64,000 nucleotides of DNA from Phormidium tenue FACHB-886 (GTDB taxonomy: Bacteria; Cyanobacteriota; Cyanobacteriia; Elainellales; Elainellaceae), in assembly GCF_014764505.1 (NCBI RefSeq), contig NZ_JACXWX010000009.1, positions 62,001 through 126,000 on the forward strand, read 5' to 3'. The position numbers were made by a program, and so were the translations under genes. The notes under the pieces are model-generated. The model did no database searches. It worked only from the letters and a program-made list of their open reading frames with translations, and had not been told where the DNA came from. Below, piece after piece: positions 34,633 through 43,845 of this stretch (the first letter of the stretch is position 1; every line of letters starts with the position of its first letter).

Positions 34633-37032
34633 CTACTGGGCTGCCGCAGGCAGCGGTGGAGCGGCGGGTTCTGGAAGAGAGTCTGCGGGCACAACAACCG
34701 GCGGCGGCTCTGAAATTGGCGCGGCGGGAGGAGCTGGCTCCTCGACCGGAGGTGCTTCAGGTTCTGGTTCGGAGACGGCTTCTGGAGGTGCAGCCGCTGC
34801 AGGTGGGGGTGGTTCAGCAGGAGCTGGCTCATTGGAAGCGGGGGCAGGTTCTGAATAGCTCGATCCACCGCTGTAAGAATCGCTGTAGCCGCTGTTGTAG
34901 GAATCGTCGGAATAGCTGTCACCGTCGCTCCAATTGCTCTCACCGCTATCATCGCGGCTGGGGCTGGTTGCCGCATAAACTCGACCCGGGTTGACTGGCT
35001 GCGCTTTGATCGTGCCTTCCCGATTATCTAGCTCAGGCAACTCTGGAAATTTTTCAACGGGGATATCATCAATCAAGTCAATCATATAGTCGTACCAAGT
35101 CAGCGCTGCCGTGCTGCTGGCTCCATAAGTGGGGCTACTGTCATCGTTGCCCAGCCACACTCCCGTCACAAGCTGTGGTACGTAGCCCACAAACCAGAGA
35201 TCGCGTCGTTTTTCAGAGGTTCCCGTTTTGCCTGCCACAGCGCGATCCGGTAGGGCAGCATTGCCGCCTGTGCCTCCCTGCACCACCCCTTCCAGCATCC
35301 AGGTCATAATCGAAGCGCTATCTGCATCGATCGCCCGGACTGGCTTAAACTTTGCCTGATAGATAACCTTGCCAAAGCGGTTAAGGATGCGTGTTACGCC
35401 ATGCACCTCAATGTGATTGCCTTTATTTGCTAGCGTTCCGTAGGCGCTGGTCAGCTCTAGCAGGTTGACTTCTGAGCTGCCTAATGCCAGCGAGTATGCG
35501 GGCAGCAGCTTTGATTTGATGCCCATCTGCTTCGATAGCTTAACAACTGGGTCAAAGCCAACATCTACCAGCACTTTTACTGCCACAATGTTGATCGAAG
35601 ACCGCAGCGCGTCCTGCATTGAGACAGCCCCCCGGTAGGACTTGCCATAGTTGTGCGGCTCATAGCCATCTACCACATATTTGGCGTCAACGTAGCCACG
35701 GTAGGGAGAGAAGCCAGCCGCGATCGCCGCCGAATATACGAATGCTTTGAACGTAGAGCCAGGCTGACGCTGCGCCTGCGTTGCCCGATTGAACTGGCTC
35801 TTTTCAAAATCATCGCCGCCGACCAAAGCTTTGATCTCACCGTTGCGAGGATCGATCGACACCAGCGCTGCCTGCTCAAACGCTTCGCCCGGTCCATAAT
35901 TGGCAATTGCATCTTTAACGACTTCCTGGGCATGCTGCTGCCACTTCAGGTTTAACGTCGTTTCGACGGTCAAGCCACCTGCTTCCAGCTCATCTTTAGA
36001 AATTAAGCTAGGCAACTGCTGCTGAATATAGGACGTGAAGTAGGGCACTGGGCTAGTGGCATTTTTGGGCGCACCAGGCTTGAGGGTGAGTGGCTCTGCC
36101 ATGGCAGCATCTGCCTCAGATTGAGTGATCGACCCCACATCCACCATCCGCCGCAGCACAATGTCACGCCGCTCTTTCGCTAAATCAGGATTCACCAGCG
36201 GCGAATAGGCGCTTGGAGCAGGAGCCATGCCCGCAATCATCGCCATCTCACTCAGGGTGAGCTTGTTGACAGGTTTGCTAAAGAAGATCCAGGCGGCATC
36301 TGCCACGCCATATGCCCCTGACCCCAGATACACAAGGTTAAGATACTGCTCCAGAATCTGCTTCTTGTCTAGCTCTTTTTCCATCTTCTGAGCCAGCATT
36401 GCCTCTCGCAGCTTGCGACCGAGGGTGCGCTCTTGATCCAGAAAGACAACCCGTGCGAGCTGTTGGGTGACAGTACTGCCGCCTTCCTTCACCTGCCCCG
36501 ACAGCAAGTTAGATAAGGACGCCCGAACAATCGCCGCATAATCTATGCCGTGGTGCTGGTAAAAGCTTTGATCTTCTGAAGCGAGAAAAGCATCGGGTAG
36601 ATGGGGCGGCATCTGCGAAATTGAGACTTTTTGGCGCGTCGCCGGACCAATTTGCTGCAGGACCGTGCCGTCAGAAGATTTAATCGTTAACGACCCTGCT
36701 CGGTTATAGGTGAGGACATCACGCATGTCGGGCAGGTCTTTCTCGAGCACTGTTGCGGTTTGGAAACCTGCGATCGCCACGCCGCCTGCCCCCAAACCCA
36801 GACCAACAATTCCCCAGGCCCACCACCGTTGATACAGCGGGTATCGAGACGGCGGATTACCATCCCCACGATGTCGCGCCTGCAGTCTCTTCTGGGGTTT
36901 GCTTACTACCTCTTTTACTTTTTCCAAGATGGGCAGCTCAGCAGGATTGGCATTTCTCGATCGCAATCGCTTCGAGTTGGGCTTGCCTTGTCGATTTGAC
37001 ATGGCTTTCAGCTTGGCAAGAAAATCTGTCAC
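34633..37032 (-). CDS. ponA: Penicillin-binding protein 1A
   Basis: The 799-residue class A PBP builds and crosslinks peptidoglycan. A basic cytoplasmic N-terminus (about 1-65) precedes one span (AWGIVGLGLGAGGVAIAGF). The glycosyltransferase domain has catalytic Glu153 in EDQSFYQHHGID and GGSTVTQQLARV. The transpeptidase has STFK near 425, SSIN for the SxN motif, and KTGTS near 602. The last 120 residues are low complexity, first Ser/Asp/Tyr/Gly-rich, then Pro/Glu/Ala-rich, an extracytoplasmic tail longer than usual. Open frames on the opposite strand here are shadows of that tail. Confidence 0.95.
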   Translation of the reverse strand: MTDFLAKLKAMSNRQGKPNSKRLRSRNANPAELPILEKVKEVVSKPQKRLQARHRGDGNPPSRYPLYQRWWAWGIVGLGLGAGGVAIAGFQTATVLEKDLPDMRDVLTYNRAGSLTIKSSDGTVLQQIGPATRQKVSISQMPPHLPDAFLASEDQSFYQHHGIDYAAIVRASLSNLLSGQVKEGGSTVTQQLARVVFLDQERTLGRKLREAMLAQKMEKELDKKQILEQYLNLVYLGSGAYGVADAAWIFFSKPVNKLTLSEMAMIAGMAPAPSAYSPLVNPDLAKERRDIVLRRMVDVGSITQSEADAAMAEPLTLKPGAPKNATSPVPYFTSYIQQQLPSLISKDELEAGGLTVETTLNLKWQQHAQEVVKDAIANYGPGEAFEQAALVSIDPRNGEIKALVGGDDFEKSQFNRATQAQRQPGSTFKAFVYSAAIAAGFSPYRGYVDAKYVVDGYEPHNYGKSYRGAVSMQDALRSSINIVAVKVLVDVGFDPVVKLSKQMGIKSKLLPAYSLALGSSEVNLLELTSAYGTLANKGNHIEVHGVTRILNRFGKVIYQAKFKPVRAIDADSASIMTWMLEGVVQGGTGGNAALPDRAVAGKTGTSEKRRDLWFVGYVPQLVTGVWLGNDDSSPTYGASSTAALTWYDYMIDLIDDIPVEKFPELPELDNREGTIKAQPVNPGRVYAATSPSRDDSGESNWSDGDSYSDDSYNSGYSDSYSGGSSYSEPAPASNEPAPAEPPPPAAAAPPEAVSEPEPEAPPVEEPAPPAAPISEPPPVVVPADSLPEPAAPPLPAAAQ

Positions 37033-37621
37033 GTTAATTCCTCACAAACCACACAAGCAAAGTGCCGATCGCCTCTGAAAACACGATGACTCTGTAAAAT
37101 TCGTTGAAGCAGACTGTTCACTGCCTCAAACGATTGCTCTACAAAGTGTTGTTCAGATCCCCAACCCATTTCTTTCCTTCCTAACGATCGTCACCCAGAC
37201 AGAATAAGTTAGCTTTTGGTAGTGCAATCAGAATGAAACTTTTGCCTCAGAGCAAAGTTAGCTCTTGAGCGTCCTTCTGACTGTTTTGCTGATTGTTCTG
37301 GTTGGGCAGCTTCAGCATTTTGCTAGCGTTAGATTTAGTTTATCCTCACCTTCATTTAACTTCATCTAAACTTAGTCTTTTTCAAGACAAAGTACAAGCG
37401 GTAGAACTTGAAAGGGGGCGATCGGCAATAGAAAGTGAGCGGTGCAATTTTAGACGGCTTTTAGTTCTAAAACTCTCACTTTCGCGTTCCAAAAATTCTT
37501 TTTAAGCAATAGCAGGGAATGAACGTTGAGTGTCACCGAAGCTAGCAATAGATTTTGTAGCAAGTTTAACAGAAAGCAGATTAAGGTTTGTACGGGCACC
37601 TGCAAGGCAAACAGGGCAGCG
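37033..37621. other. 588-bp gap between chlG and ponA
   Basis: No gene is recognised. The gap holds the ponA promoter and the chlG 3' end. The one clear structure is the nested stem-loop at 37431-37483. The remainder is AT-rich and repeat-free. Confidence 0.5.
37431..37483. terminator. Nested two-stem hairpin downstream of chlG
   Basis: An outer 9-bp stem, GAAAGTGAG (37431-37439) with CTCACTTTC (37475-37483), encloses an inner 7-bp stem, TTTTAGA (37448-37454) with TCTAAAA (37466-37472). It lies 139 bp after the chlG stop on that strand. It may be a terminator, an RNA processing element, or a protein-binding site. Confidence 0.45.
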
Positions 37622-38644
37622 TCACACGCCCGCATGCCCTAATGCCAGAGCCGTTACCAGCATCCCCAGAACCAGAAATGGCTGGGCGCTCGCCTGATAT
37701 TTCACATCATTCTTGATTGGGTCGCGCAGGAAATACATATCCTGAAATGTGATTTGTGGAACGATCAGAAAGATCAGCAGCACGGCATAAAGGTTTTGGT
37801 GAACCGACATGAGATAAGCCGCCACACCCGATTGAAACACATCAATCATCAAGACGCAGATCCAGGCAGCTGTGCCAATGCCAAACATGACCGGCAAAGA
37901 CTTTAGCCCTAGCTGCCGATCGCCTTCTACGCTCTTAAAGTCATTCACTACGGCAATTCCCAAGCCAGCCAGGCTGTAGAACAGCGTCAGTATGACGATC
38001 GTCCAGTTTAGATCGCCAAACAAAGCATGTCCTGTCCACCAAGGCAGGGCAATGTAGCTTGCGCCTAACGCATAATTGCCCAGCCAGCCGTTCTGCTTAA
38101 GCTTTAGCGGCGGGGCGGAATAGATGTATGCCAGGAAAGAACCGCCAATCGCCAGTGCCGTAATGGTAGGGAAGGAATGGCCCGCCCAGCGATCTAAGGC
38201 AGCAGCGACGGCGATGCCAGCAACAAGCAGTCCCAAAATCTGAGTTGCTACCTGCGGAACCGTAATTGCCCCAGAGGGGATGGGGCGATAGGGTTCATTG
38301 ATTGCGTCGATTTCTCGATCGTAGAAGTCATTGAGCGTCTGGGTGTAGCCCGTTAGCAACGGACCCGCTAGCAGCATACAGGCAGCCGAAACGAGCACAT
38401 TTTCCAACGTCCAGCTGTAGTGCCCCGAAGAAGCCGCACCACAAACCACACCCCAGATTAGCGGGATCCAGGTAATGGGCTTCATCAGCTGCAGGCGAAT
38501 CTTCCAAATAGAAGTTTCCCCAGGCTGTGCACCCTTCATGCCCAATAGCTGCCTGGCTCTGGCGCTGCGTTCATTCGCGCTAGAGCCTGACGACGAAGTA
38601 GGCACATCAGTTTCTGGAAGAGAGGGGGGCGTAGACTCAGGCAT
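37622..38644 (-). CDS. chlG: Chlorophyll synthase
   Basis: The 340-residue UbiA-family prenyltransferase attaches the phytyl or geranylgeranyl tail to chlorophyllide a, the last step of chlorophyll synthesis. A Ser-rich N-terminus (about 1-45) precedes RLQLMKPITWIPLIWGVVCG. The polyprenyl-diphosphate Asp motif is NDFYDREID near 106, with INEPYRPIPSGAI next to it; the second Asp-rich region is NDFKSVEGDRQLGLKSL near 235. About eight or nine membrane spans are visible. It fits ChlG well, and the length is usual for the N-terminally extended cyanobacterial form. Confidence 0.96.
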   Translation of the reverse strand: MPESTPPSLPETDVPTSSSGSSANERSARARQLLGMKGAQPGETSIWKIRLQLMKPITWIPLIWGVVCGAASSGHYSWTLENVLVSAACMLLAGPLLTGYTQTLNDFYDREIDAINEPYRPIPSGAITVPQVATQILGLLVAGIAVAAALDRWAGHSFPTITALAIGGSFLAYIYSAPPLKLKQNGWLGNYALGASYIALPWWTGHALFGDLNWTIVILTLFYSLAGLGIAVVNDFKSVEGDRQLGLKSLPVMFGIGTAAWICVLMIDVFQSGVAAYLMSVHQNLYAVLLIFLIVPQITFQDMYFLRDPIKNDVKYQASAQPFLVLGMLVTALALGHAGV

Positions 38645-38767
38645 AACGATTTAATCAACTAGAACCGCTTTCTAGCCTATCGCCAATTGCAGGGGGTTTT
38701 CAAATGAGCCAACGATCTTCAAGACTTTCTGGAGGCTGTAGCGCTACCCCCCAGAACAAGCCAAAAC

Positions 38768-39001
38768 CTATCGCTTGCTAGATAGCTGTGGATTATTGGC
38801 AAATTGGGGCAGATCGAGCGGCGGCATTTCATCGGCAAGGCTGCGGCGTTGATTTTCTTGCATCAGCCAACGGGTCGCCCAAAGCCCGCCCAACAGAATC
38901 ATCAGCAGTAGCTGCCAAGGCGCTGAGAACAGCGCCACAATTGCAGCTACTACAGCACCGAAGATGATGACCGCATTGATTACAAGCATTAACAGATCCA
39001 T
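38768..39001 (-). CDS. Small two-span membrane protein
   Basis: 77 residues from MDLLMLVINAVIIFGAVVAA, chosen because GAGGTGA lies 6 bases upstream; a longer frame from 39082 has no ribosome site. Two spans (about 3-20 and 27-45) are followed by a soluble tail (QENQRRSLADEMPPLDLPQF). It lies 123 bp upstream of chlG on the same strand. No family is recognised. Confidence 0.6.
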   Translation of the reverse strand: MDLLMLVINAVIIFGAVVAAIVALFSAPWQLLLMILLGGLWATRWLMQENQRRSLADEMPPLDLPQFANNPQLSSKR

Positions 39002-39544
39002 CGATTCACCTCTGGATTGTGAACTAAGGTGAGCTGCTCTCCAAAAGCTCCTGAAGTTCCTCCAGAAGATTCTGTTGAGCAAAATGCAAAACAGGCTAAT
39101 TCCAACCTATTAAGCAAAAATACTTAGTTGTTTAGCAACGTATTGAAACAATAAGCATGACTTTACCATACTTAATAAAACGTCGAGATCCTCCTTTTGA
39201 CTTCTTAAAAGTTCGCCAAACGACTGATTTGACAGGATATTTAGGAGCTGATTCAATCCACAGTAATCTAAATTCAGCTCTAAAGCACCCAAGCAACTCT
39301 GTTAAGTTTTAGTATCAGTTTTACGCGTAAACCCGGAGAAGCACTTATTCCAGTTTCTACAAAGCGCTAATTGCTCAGATCAACCTCGTCTTAATTGCAC
39401 GATCGCCCCATCTTCGGCTACAGCCACTCTGAGAGCCAAAGACGCAGCTCATACAGCCTGCAAGACGGCACTTTGGCGATCGGGTTCCTGCCGATCGCCA
39501 ACAATTAAGTACCTAAGCCCACCGAAGAGATTGAGCTGTGCCTG
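39002..39544. other. Non-coding gap of 543 bp
   Basis: No supported gene is present; a 60-codon minus-strand frame at 39110-39292 has no ribosome site and is Leu/Ser-rich without domain features. The only structure is the hairpin at 39473-39501, downstream of the NosAFP gene. Confidence 0.5.
39473..39501 (-). terminator. HIP1-related hairpin after NosAFP gene
   Basis: TTGGCGATCGG (39473-39483) pairs perfectly with CCGATCGCCAA (39491-39501), an 11-bp stem and 7-base loop, 44 bp after the stop of the minus-strand ATPase gene. The stem contains GCGATCG cores. No T-run follows. Confidence 0.5.
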
Positions 39545-40642
39545 CTAGAACGAAATGATTAGATAGCTTTCTTGAAACTTTGCACCGGTGACAGGCTTGC
39601 CGCGTAGCTCTGACGGCAGCAGAATATTGCGGCGCTGATCGCCTGCTTCAACGGTGACCTCAGGACCAGACTGCGTCAGCTTCACCTGCTTCTTATCAAA
39701 ACCAGGTAGGAAGAGCGACACTTTGCGTCCAGCGACATCGATTGCAATAGGCTGCGGCGACTGGCTGGGTTGGTTCAGAGCGGGCACTGCCTGCATCAAG
39801 GGCTGCCAGTCTTCTGCGGCTTTAGAAGGAATAGCAAAAGCAGGCAGCGGTGCAAACTCACTTTGAATAGTCCCTGCGTCTGCCTGGTTGACCAAAACTC
39901 CAGCGATCGTTAAGCCAACCTGCTGAGCGCTGCCCCAAAGATATTTAGCAGTGGCGATCGCTTCAGCAGCGCTACTGGTAACCAAGTAAGCTGCCATCCG
40001 GTTAGGATCTGCAACTGCAGCTTTGCCTTGCTCCAGCAAATTGGTGGCTTGGTTAGCAGCAGGCTGGTTGAAAATATCGCCGCTTGTCCAGTTCACATTC
40101 AGCACCGCAGCGGCGAGCGGCTGCAGAAACGGCGACACCGTTTTACCTAAATCTGATTCGGCAAATACCTGCCGGAAGCGGCGAATATACCAGCTCAAAA
40201 TTTCTGGCGCACCAAGCATCCGCAGCGTAGCGATGTCACCCGTGCCGTCGTAAAGGATGACATCATAGCTAGCGCTGTCATTAAATTCGCGAATGGCATT
40301 TAGCGCCAGTGCCGTATCCATTCCCGGCAGAACGCCCAATTCCTGCCCATAGACTGCCTTGAAGAAAGGGGTTCGCAAATACTGCGCTTCCTGCCGCTTC
40401 AGCTCTTCCCAGCTCCGCTCTAGCAAGGCCGTAGTTTGCAGCTGCACGACCTGCAGATTAGGGGCTAGGGTTTGCGGCTCAGGGCTGGGTGTAAACCCCA
40501 CCTGCAGCGACCAAGCCGGGCTGGCATCTTGCCCGATCAGCAGAACTCGCTTGCCCTGTGCCGCATATTGCTTGGCAAAGGCAACCGCCATCGTGGTGCG
40601 ACCCGTGCCGCCCTTCCCCAAAAACGTCAGTACTTGCGCCAT
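39545..40642 (-). CDS. Get3/ArsA-fold ATPase, NosAFP type
   Basis: The 365-residue protein has the deviant Walker A GKGGTGRTTMA (residues 9-19), the mark of the ArsA/Get3/MinD group. The usual intradimer Lys (KGGTG) is kept, but Lys of GKT is replaced by Arg. The C-terminal 80 residues form a small alpha-crystallin/Hsp20-like beta domain (AIDVAGRKVSLFLPGFDKKQ). This layout matches the Nostoc-type protein called NosAFP, proposed to handle tail-anchored proteins. The role here is inferred from the family. Confidence 0.82.
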   Translation of the reverse strand: MAQVLTFLGKGGTGRTTMAVAFAKQYAAQGKRVLLIGQDASPAWSLQVGFTPSPEPQTLAPNLQVVQLQTTALLERSWEELKRQEAQYLRTPFFKAVYGQELGVLPGMDTALALNAIREFNDSASYDVILYDGTGDIATLRMLGAPEILSWYIRRFRQVFAESDLGKTVSPFLQPLAAAVLNVNWTSGDIFNQPAANQATNLLEQGKAAVADPNRMAAYLVTSSAAEAIATAKYLWGSAQQVGLTIAGVLVNQADAGTIQSEFAPLPAFAIPSKAAEDWQPLMQAVPALNQPSQSPQPIAIDVAGRKVSLFLPGFDKKQVKLTQSGPEVTVEAGDQRRNILLPSELRGKPVTGAKFQESYLIISF

Positions 40643-40848
40643 GTCTTCAGTGTCCTACCTAGACGATCCAGTGTTGTGCGGCTGGTTGCCATGCTAGAGA
40701 AGCAGCTCAGTAGCATTCCCGCAAAGAGATAACTCTTGCAATACCACAGCCGCATCCATCAGCTTGATTTTAGCGATCGCTTCTGGCACTGTCCTCACGC
40801 ATTTGGGCTAGCCTGAAAGAAACATCTAGGCATCAGCCGCACAGCGCC

Positions 40849-40878
40849 GCAGTCTTAGGCTTTGCAGTCTTAGGCTTT
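40849..40878. repeat. Two-copy 15-bp tandem repeat
   Basis: GCAGTCTTAGGCTTT is present twice in direct succession (40849-40863 and 40864-40878), just beyond the 3' end of petP. No function is evident. Confidence 0.9.
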
Positions 40879-40884
40879 AAAACA

Positions 40885-41082
40885 TTAGGCAGGCTCTATC
40901 TCGTCTTCAAAGAACCAGGTAGAAAACTTGTCGTCAAACTTGACCACAACCCCTACACCGCTACCATCTGTCATTCTGAACCCTTGGATTTCACCAATTT
41001 TGCCAAGGCGATTGACAACTTCCTGGGGGGAACGATCGCGCAAACGCCGCACACGCACTTTCTGACCTATTGCTATTTCCAT
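40885..41082 (-). CDS. petP: Cytochrome b6f subunit PetP-like (DUF2862)
   Basis: 65 residues from MEIAIGQKVRVRRLRDR; GGAG precedes this ATG, and it is preferred over the ATG seven codons upstream. The protein is a small SH3-like fold with MTDGSGVGVVVKFDDKFSTWFFEDEI, the conserved core of PetP (DUF2862). PetP is a peripheral cytosolic subunit of the cyanobacterial cytochrome b6f complex that affects its stability and linear electron flow. The gene is alone, divergent from hisF. Confidence 0.85.
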   Translation of the reverse strand: MEIAIGQKVRVRRLRDRSPQEVVNRLGKIGEIQGFRMTDGSGVGVVVKFDDKFSTWFFEDEIEPA

Positions 41083-41231
41083 CTCCGCTCCACAAACTGA
41101 CACAAAACGGGTGAACCATGAACCAGTGTATCAGTGTCTTGCACAGCATTAAGCTATTGTGGAGGCTGATTTGAGTGCGCTTAGGCTTTACCGCCTTGGA
41201 GCCTGTACTGAAGTTAAACGACAGATTGCAT

Positions 41232-42020
41232 ATGCTGGCTAAACGGATTTTGCCTTGTCTGGATGTAAAAGCAGGGCGCGTGGTTAAAGGAATTAATTTT
41301 GTGAATCTGCGGGACGCTGGCGATCCTGTGGAGCTGGCGCAGGTGTACAACGAAGCTGGCGCAGATGAGCTGGTATTTTTAGACATCACTGCCACCCACG
41401 AAGACCGGGACATTATCTATGATGTGGTTTATCGCACGGCAGAGCAGGTATTTATTCCGCTGACAGTGGGTGGCGGTATCCAATCCCTAGACACAATCAA
41501 AAAACTACTGCGAGCTGGAGCCGACAAGGTTAGCCTCAATTCGGCTGCTGTACGTGATCCAGATTTTGTCAACCGGGCTAGCGATCGCTTTGGCAATCAG
41601 TGCATTGTGGTGGCAATCGACGCACGCCGCCGCCCCCAAGCCGATCCGGGCGATTCTTCAGGCTGGGATGTCTATGTGCGGGGTGGACGAGAGAATACCG
41701 GGCTGGATGCGATCGCTTGGGCAAAAGAAGTAGAGCAACGCGGCGCGGGGGAGCTGCTGATTACCAGTATGGATGCAGACGGAACGCAGGCAGGCTATGA
41801 CCTGGAGCTAACGCAAACGATCGCTGAACAGGTGCAAATCCCGGTGATCGCCTCTGGCGGAGCGGGCACTTGCCAGCACATCCACGCCGCCTTGACCGAG
41901 GGCAAAGCCGAAGCCGCTCTGCTCGCGTCGCTGCTGCACTATGGGCAGCTCACCGTGGCAGAAATCAAGCAATACCTGGGCGATCATCAGGTTCCAGTCC
42001 GCCAGATCAGCCATGAATGA
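41232..42020 (+). CDS. hisF: Imidazole glycerol phosphate synthase HisF
   Basis: The start [20 protein letters not shown] (41232) gives 262 residues, the normal HisF length; the frame opens 57 bp earlier. The (beta/alpha)8 barrel has catalytic Asp in LPCLDVKAG near residue 11 and in [12 protein letters not shown] near 132, with phosphate-binding loops VGGGIQ and ASGGAGT. HisF uses ammonia from HisH glutaminase to make imidazole glycerol phosphate and AICAR in histidine synthesis. hisH is not in the window. An insert-like stretch ([20 protein letters not shown]) is typical. The stop overlaps the next gene by 8 bp. Confidence 0.95.
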   Translation: MLAKRILPCLDVKAGRVVKGINFVNLRDAGDPVELAQVYNEAGADELVFLDITATHEDRDIIYDVVYRTAEQVFIPLTVGGGIQSLDTIKKLLRAGADKVSLNSAAVRDPDFVNRASDRFGNQCIVVAIDARRRPQADPGDSSGWDVYVRGGRENTGLDAIAWAKEVEQRGAGELLITSMDADGTQAGYDLELTQTIAEQVQIPVIASGGAGTCQHIHAALTEGKAEAALLASLLHYGQLTVAEIKQYLGDHQVPVRQISHE

Positions 42021-43101
42021 CAACTCCCTGAGACTGCTGTTTCTGTCCACCCCCGTGGGCGCACTGGGTTCAGGGCTGGGCGGCGGCGTTGAGCTAACGC
42101 TGCACAACATCGCTCAGGAATTGCTTAACCGGGGGCATCACCTCAAAATTTTGGCTCCTGCCGGGTCTGACCTCGGCAGTCTGCCGATTGCCGCCATTCC
42201 AGGTCGCTTACAGCTCACTGCCCAGACGCAAGGGCGCGATGCGCCGATCACGTTACCGCCGGATGCGGTGCTGGCAAATCTGTGGGAAGTGGCGCGGCAG
42301 TGGCAGCCAGACTATGATCTGCTGCTGAACTTTGCCTATGACTGGCTGCCGTTTTATTTAACGCCGTTTTTCGATCGCCCTGTGGCGCACCTTGTCAGCA
42401 TGGGATCGCTCACCAATGCCATGGATCAGGTGATTCAGCAAACCCTCGATCGGTTTCCGGGAACGATCGCCGTTCACAGCCACGCTCAAGCCGCCACGTT
42501 TGGCTTTGGCGATCGCTGCGTCTGCCTGGGTAATGGGCTGGATTTGTCGCTCTACAGCTTCCAGCCGCAGCCGCAAAACACGTTGGGCTGGATCGGGCGG
42601 ATTGCGCCAGAGAAGGGCATTGAAGATGCGATTGCCGCTGCACAGCAGGCAGACATACCCTTAAAAATATGGGGAGCTATGCCTGATCCGAATTACTGGC
42701 AGGCAGTATGTAATGCCTATCCCAATGCTCAGTTCAGCTACGAAGGCTTTTTGTCTACCTCCCAGCTTCAGGCAGAGCTGGGGCAATGTCGGGCGCTGTT
42801 GATGACTCCCAAGTGGGTGGAAGCCTTTGGCAATGTAGCGATCGAAGCGCTTGCTTGCGGGGTTCCGGTGATTGCCTATCGGCGAGGAGGACCTTCCGAG
42901 ATCGTTAGCCAGGGTGAAACAGGTTGGCTGGTGGAACCCGATAGCGTCTCAGGCTTGGTCAAAGCGATCGCCCAGATTGAAAAGATCGATCGCCAAACCT
43001 GCCGTCAGCAAGTCGAGGCGATCTATTCCATGCAGGCAATGGGCGATCGGGTGGAGGGTTGGCTACGGCAGACTTTAAAGAGCGCAGCAGAGACAAGCTA
43101 A
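42013..43101 (+). CDS. Glycosyltransferase family 4 protein
   Basis: The 362-residue protein starts [14 protein letters not shown] inside the end of hisF (8-bp overlap, translationally coupled). The N-terminal domain has [19 protein letters not shown]. The C-terminal donor domain has [16 protein letters not shown] near 190 and [24 protein letters not shown], the E-x7-E motif of GT-B glycosyltransferases. The sugar donor and acceptor cannot be told. It is likely to act on cell-surface or lipid-linked glycans. Confidence 0.88.
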   Translation: MNDNSLRLLFLSTPVGALGSGLGGGVELTLHNIAQELLNRGHHLKILAPAGSDLGSLPIAAIPGRLQLTAQTQGRDAPITLPPDAVLANLWEVARQWQPDYDLLLNFAYDWLPFYLTPFFDRPVAHLVSMGSLTNAMDQVIQQTLDRFPGTIAVHSHAQAATFGFGDRCVCLGNGLDLSLYSFQPQPQNTLGWIGRIAPEKGIEDAIAAAQQADIPLKIWGAMPDPNYWQAVCNAYPNAQFSYEGFLSTSQLQAELGQCRALLMTPKWVEAFGNVAIEALACGVPVIAYRRGGPSEIVSQGETGWLVEPDSVSGLVKAIAQIEKIDRQTCRQQVEAIYSMQAMGDRVEGWLRQTLKSAAETS

Positions 43102-43129
43102 CTTTTCCAGCAGCATTAAAGTCGCGACT

Positions 43130-43651
43130 TTATTGAGTCAATGCGGTTGATAATAGGGCTGCTGATAATAGGGAGTCTGCTAACTCCATCGCTCCAGCAA
43201 TTTGCTGGAAGTCGTTGGCTGAAATCTCCAGCATCCCAAAGCGGAACACATAGCCCCAGGATTTCTTATTCCTGATGAAAGACAACGTTTCGATCAGGGG
43301 TTTAATTGATGCAGGCTGAGCTGGAATGAAATCGATATTACGGCGATAGGGCACAAAGCCATCCCCCAAATCGCAGGGATAAGGATCGCCAGGCAAAACT
43401 TTGCCAATCGCTGTAAAAGCCTGTACCATCTCGCTGCCGTCCATTTTCGTCCGGGGTGAATAGTAGACGAGCCAGTCACCTACTGCCATGCGGTTTAAAG
43501 GGGAACGCTTACCCCGACAGAGTTGACAGAACCCACCTTCTATTCCCGCCAAAACGTGATCGCTGGAGGCAACTCCAACCCAATATCGGCACAGCTGCCG
43601 ATCTACAGCTTGTGGCAAATCAGCTTGAGCAGAGGTAGAAACAGGCTTCAT
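43130..43651 (-). CDS. EVE domain-containing protein
   Basis: The 173-residue protein has the EVE (PUA-like) fold: CRYWVGVASSDHVLAGIEGGF, then LNRMAVGDWLVYYSPR, QAFTAIGKV and FIRNKKSWGYVFRFGMLEIS. EVE domains bind modified bases in nucleic acids. It is a single-domain protein converging on the GT4 gene and not linked to a recognisable restriction system. Confidence 0.85.
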   Translation of the reverse strand: MKPVSTSAQADLPQAVDRQLCRYWVGVASSDHVLAGIEGGFCQLCRGKRSPLNRMAVGDWLVYYSPRTKMDGSEMVQAFTAIGKVLPGDPYPCDLGDGFVPYRRNIDFIPAQPASIKPLIETLSFIRNKKSWGYVFRFGMLEISANDFQQIAGAMELADSLLSAALLSTALTQ

Positions 43652-43845
43652 TGGGCGATGCTCCTGAGGAAACGACCTAGATGCGTTAAGGCAGTTGTTA
43701 AATGGGTTTACTAATTCTCAAAAAGGTTTGCTAGATACAATACAGCCCTTTGTGCTTCTGTGAGATATGGAGCAATATAAAATTCAGAATAAATTCCAGA
43801 AGCAATATAAAATCCAAAAGTCGGTCGCTGGCATTTCTCTAACTC

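Noticed and set aside
34488-34976. 162-codon minus-strand frame
   Set aside because: Alternative frame of the low-complexity PBP1A tail; no independent features.
39110-39292. 60-codon minus-strand frame
   Set aside because: No ribosome site or conserved-looking motif.
43771-43813. Two copies of AGCAATATAAAAT spaced 30 bp
   Set aside because: Only 13 bases match and the rest differ; likely chance in AT-rich leader DNA.
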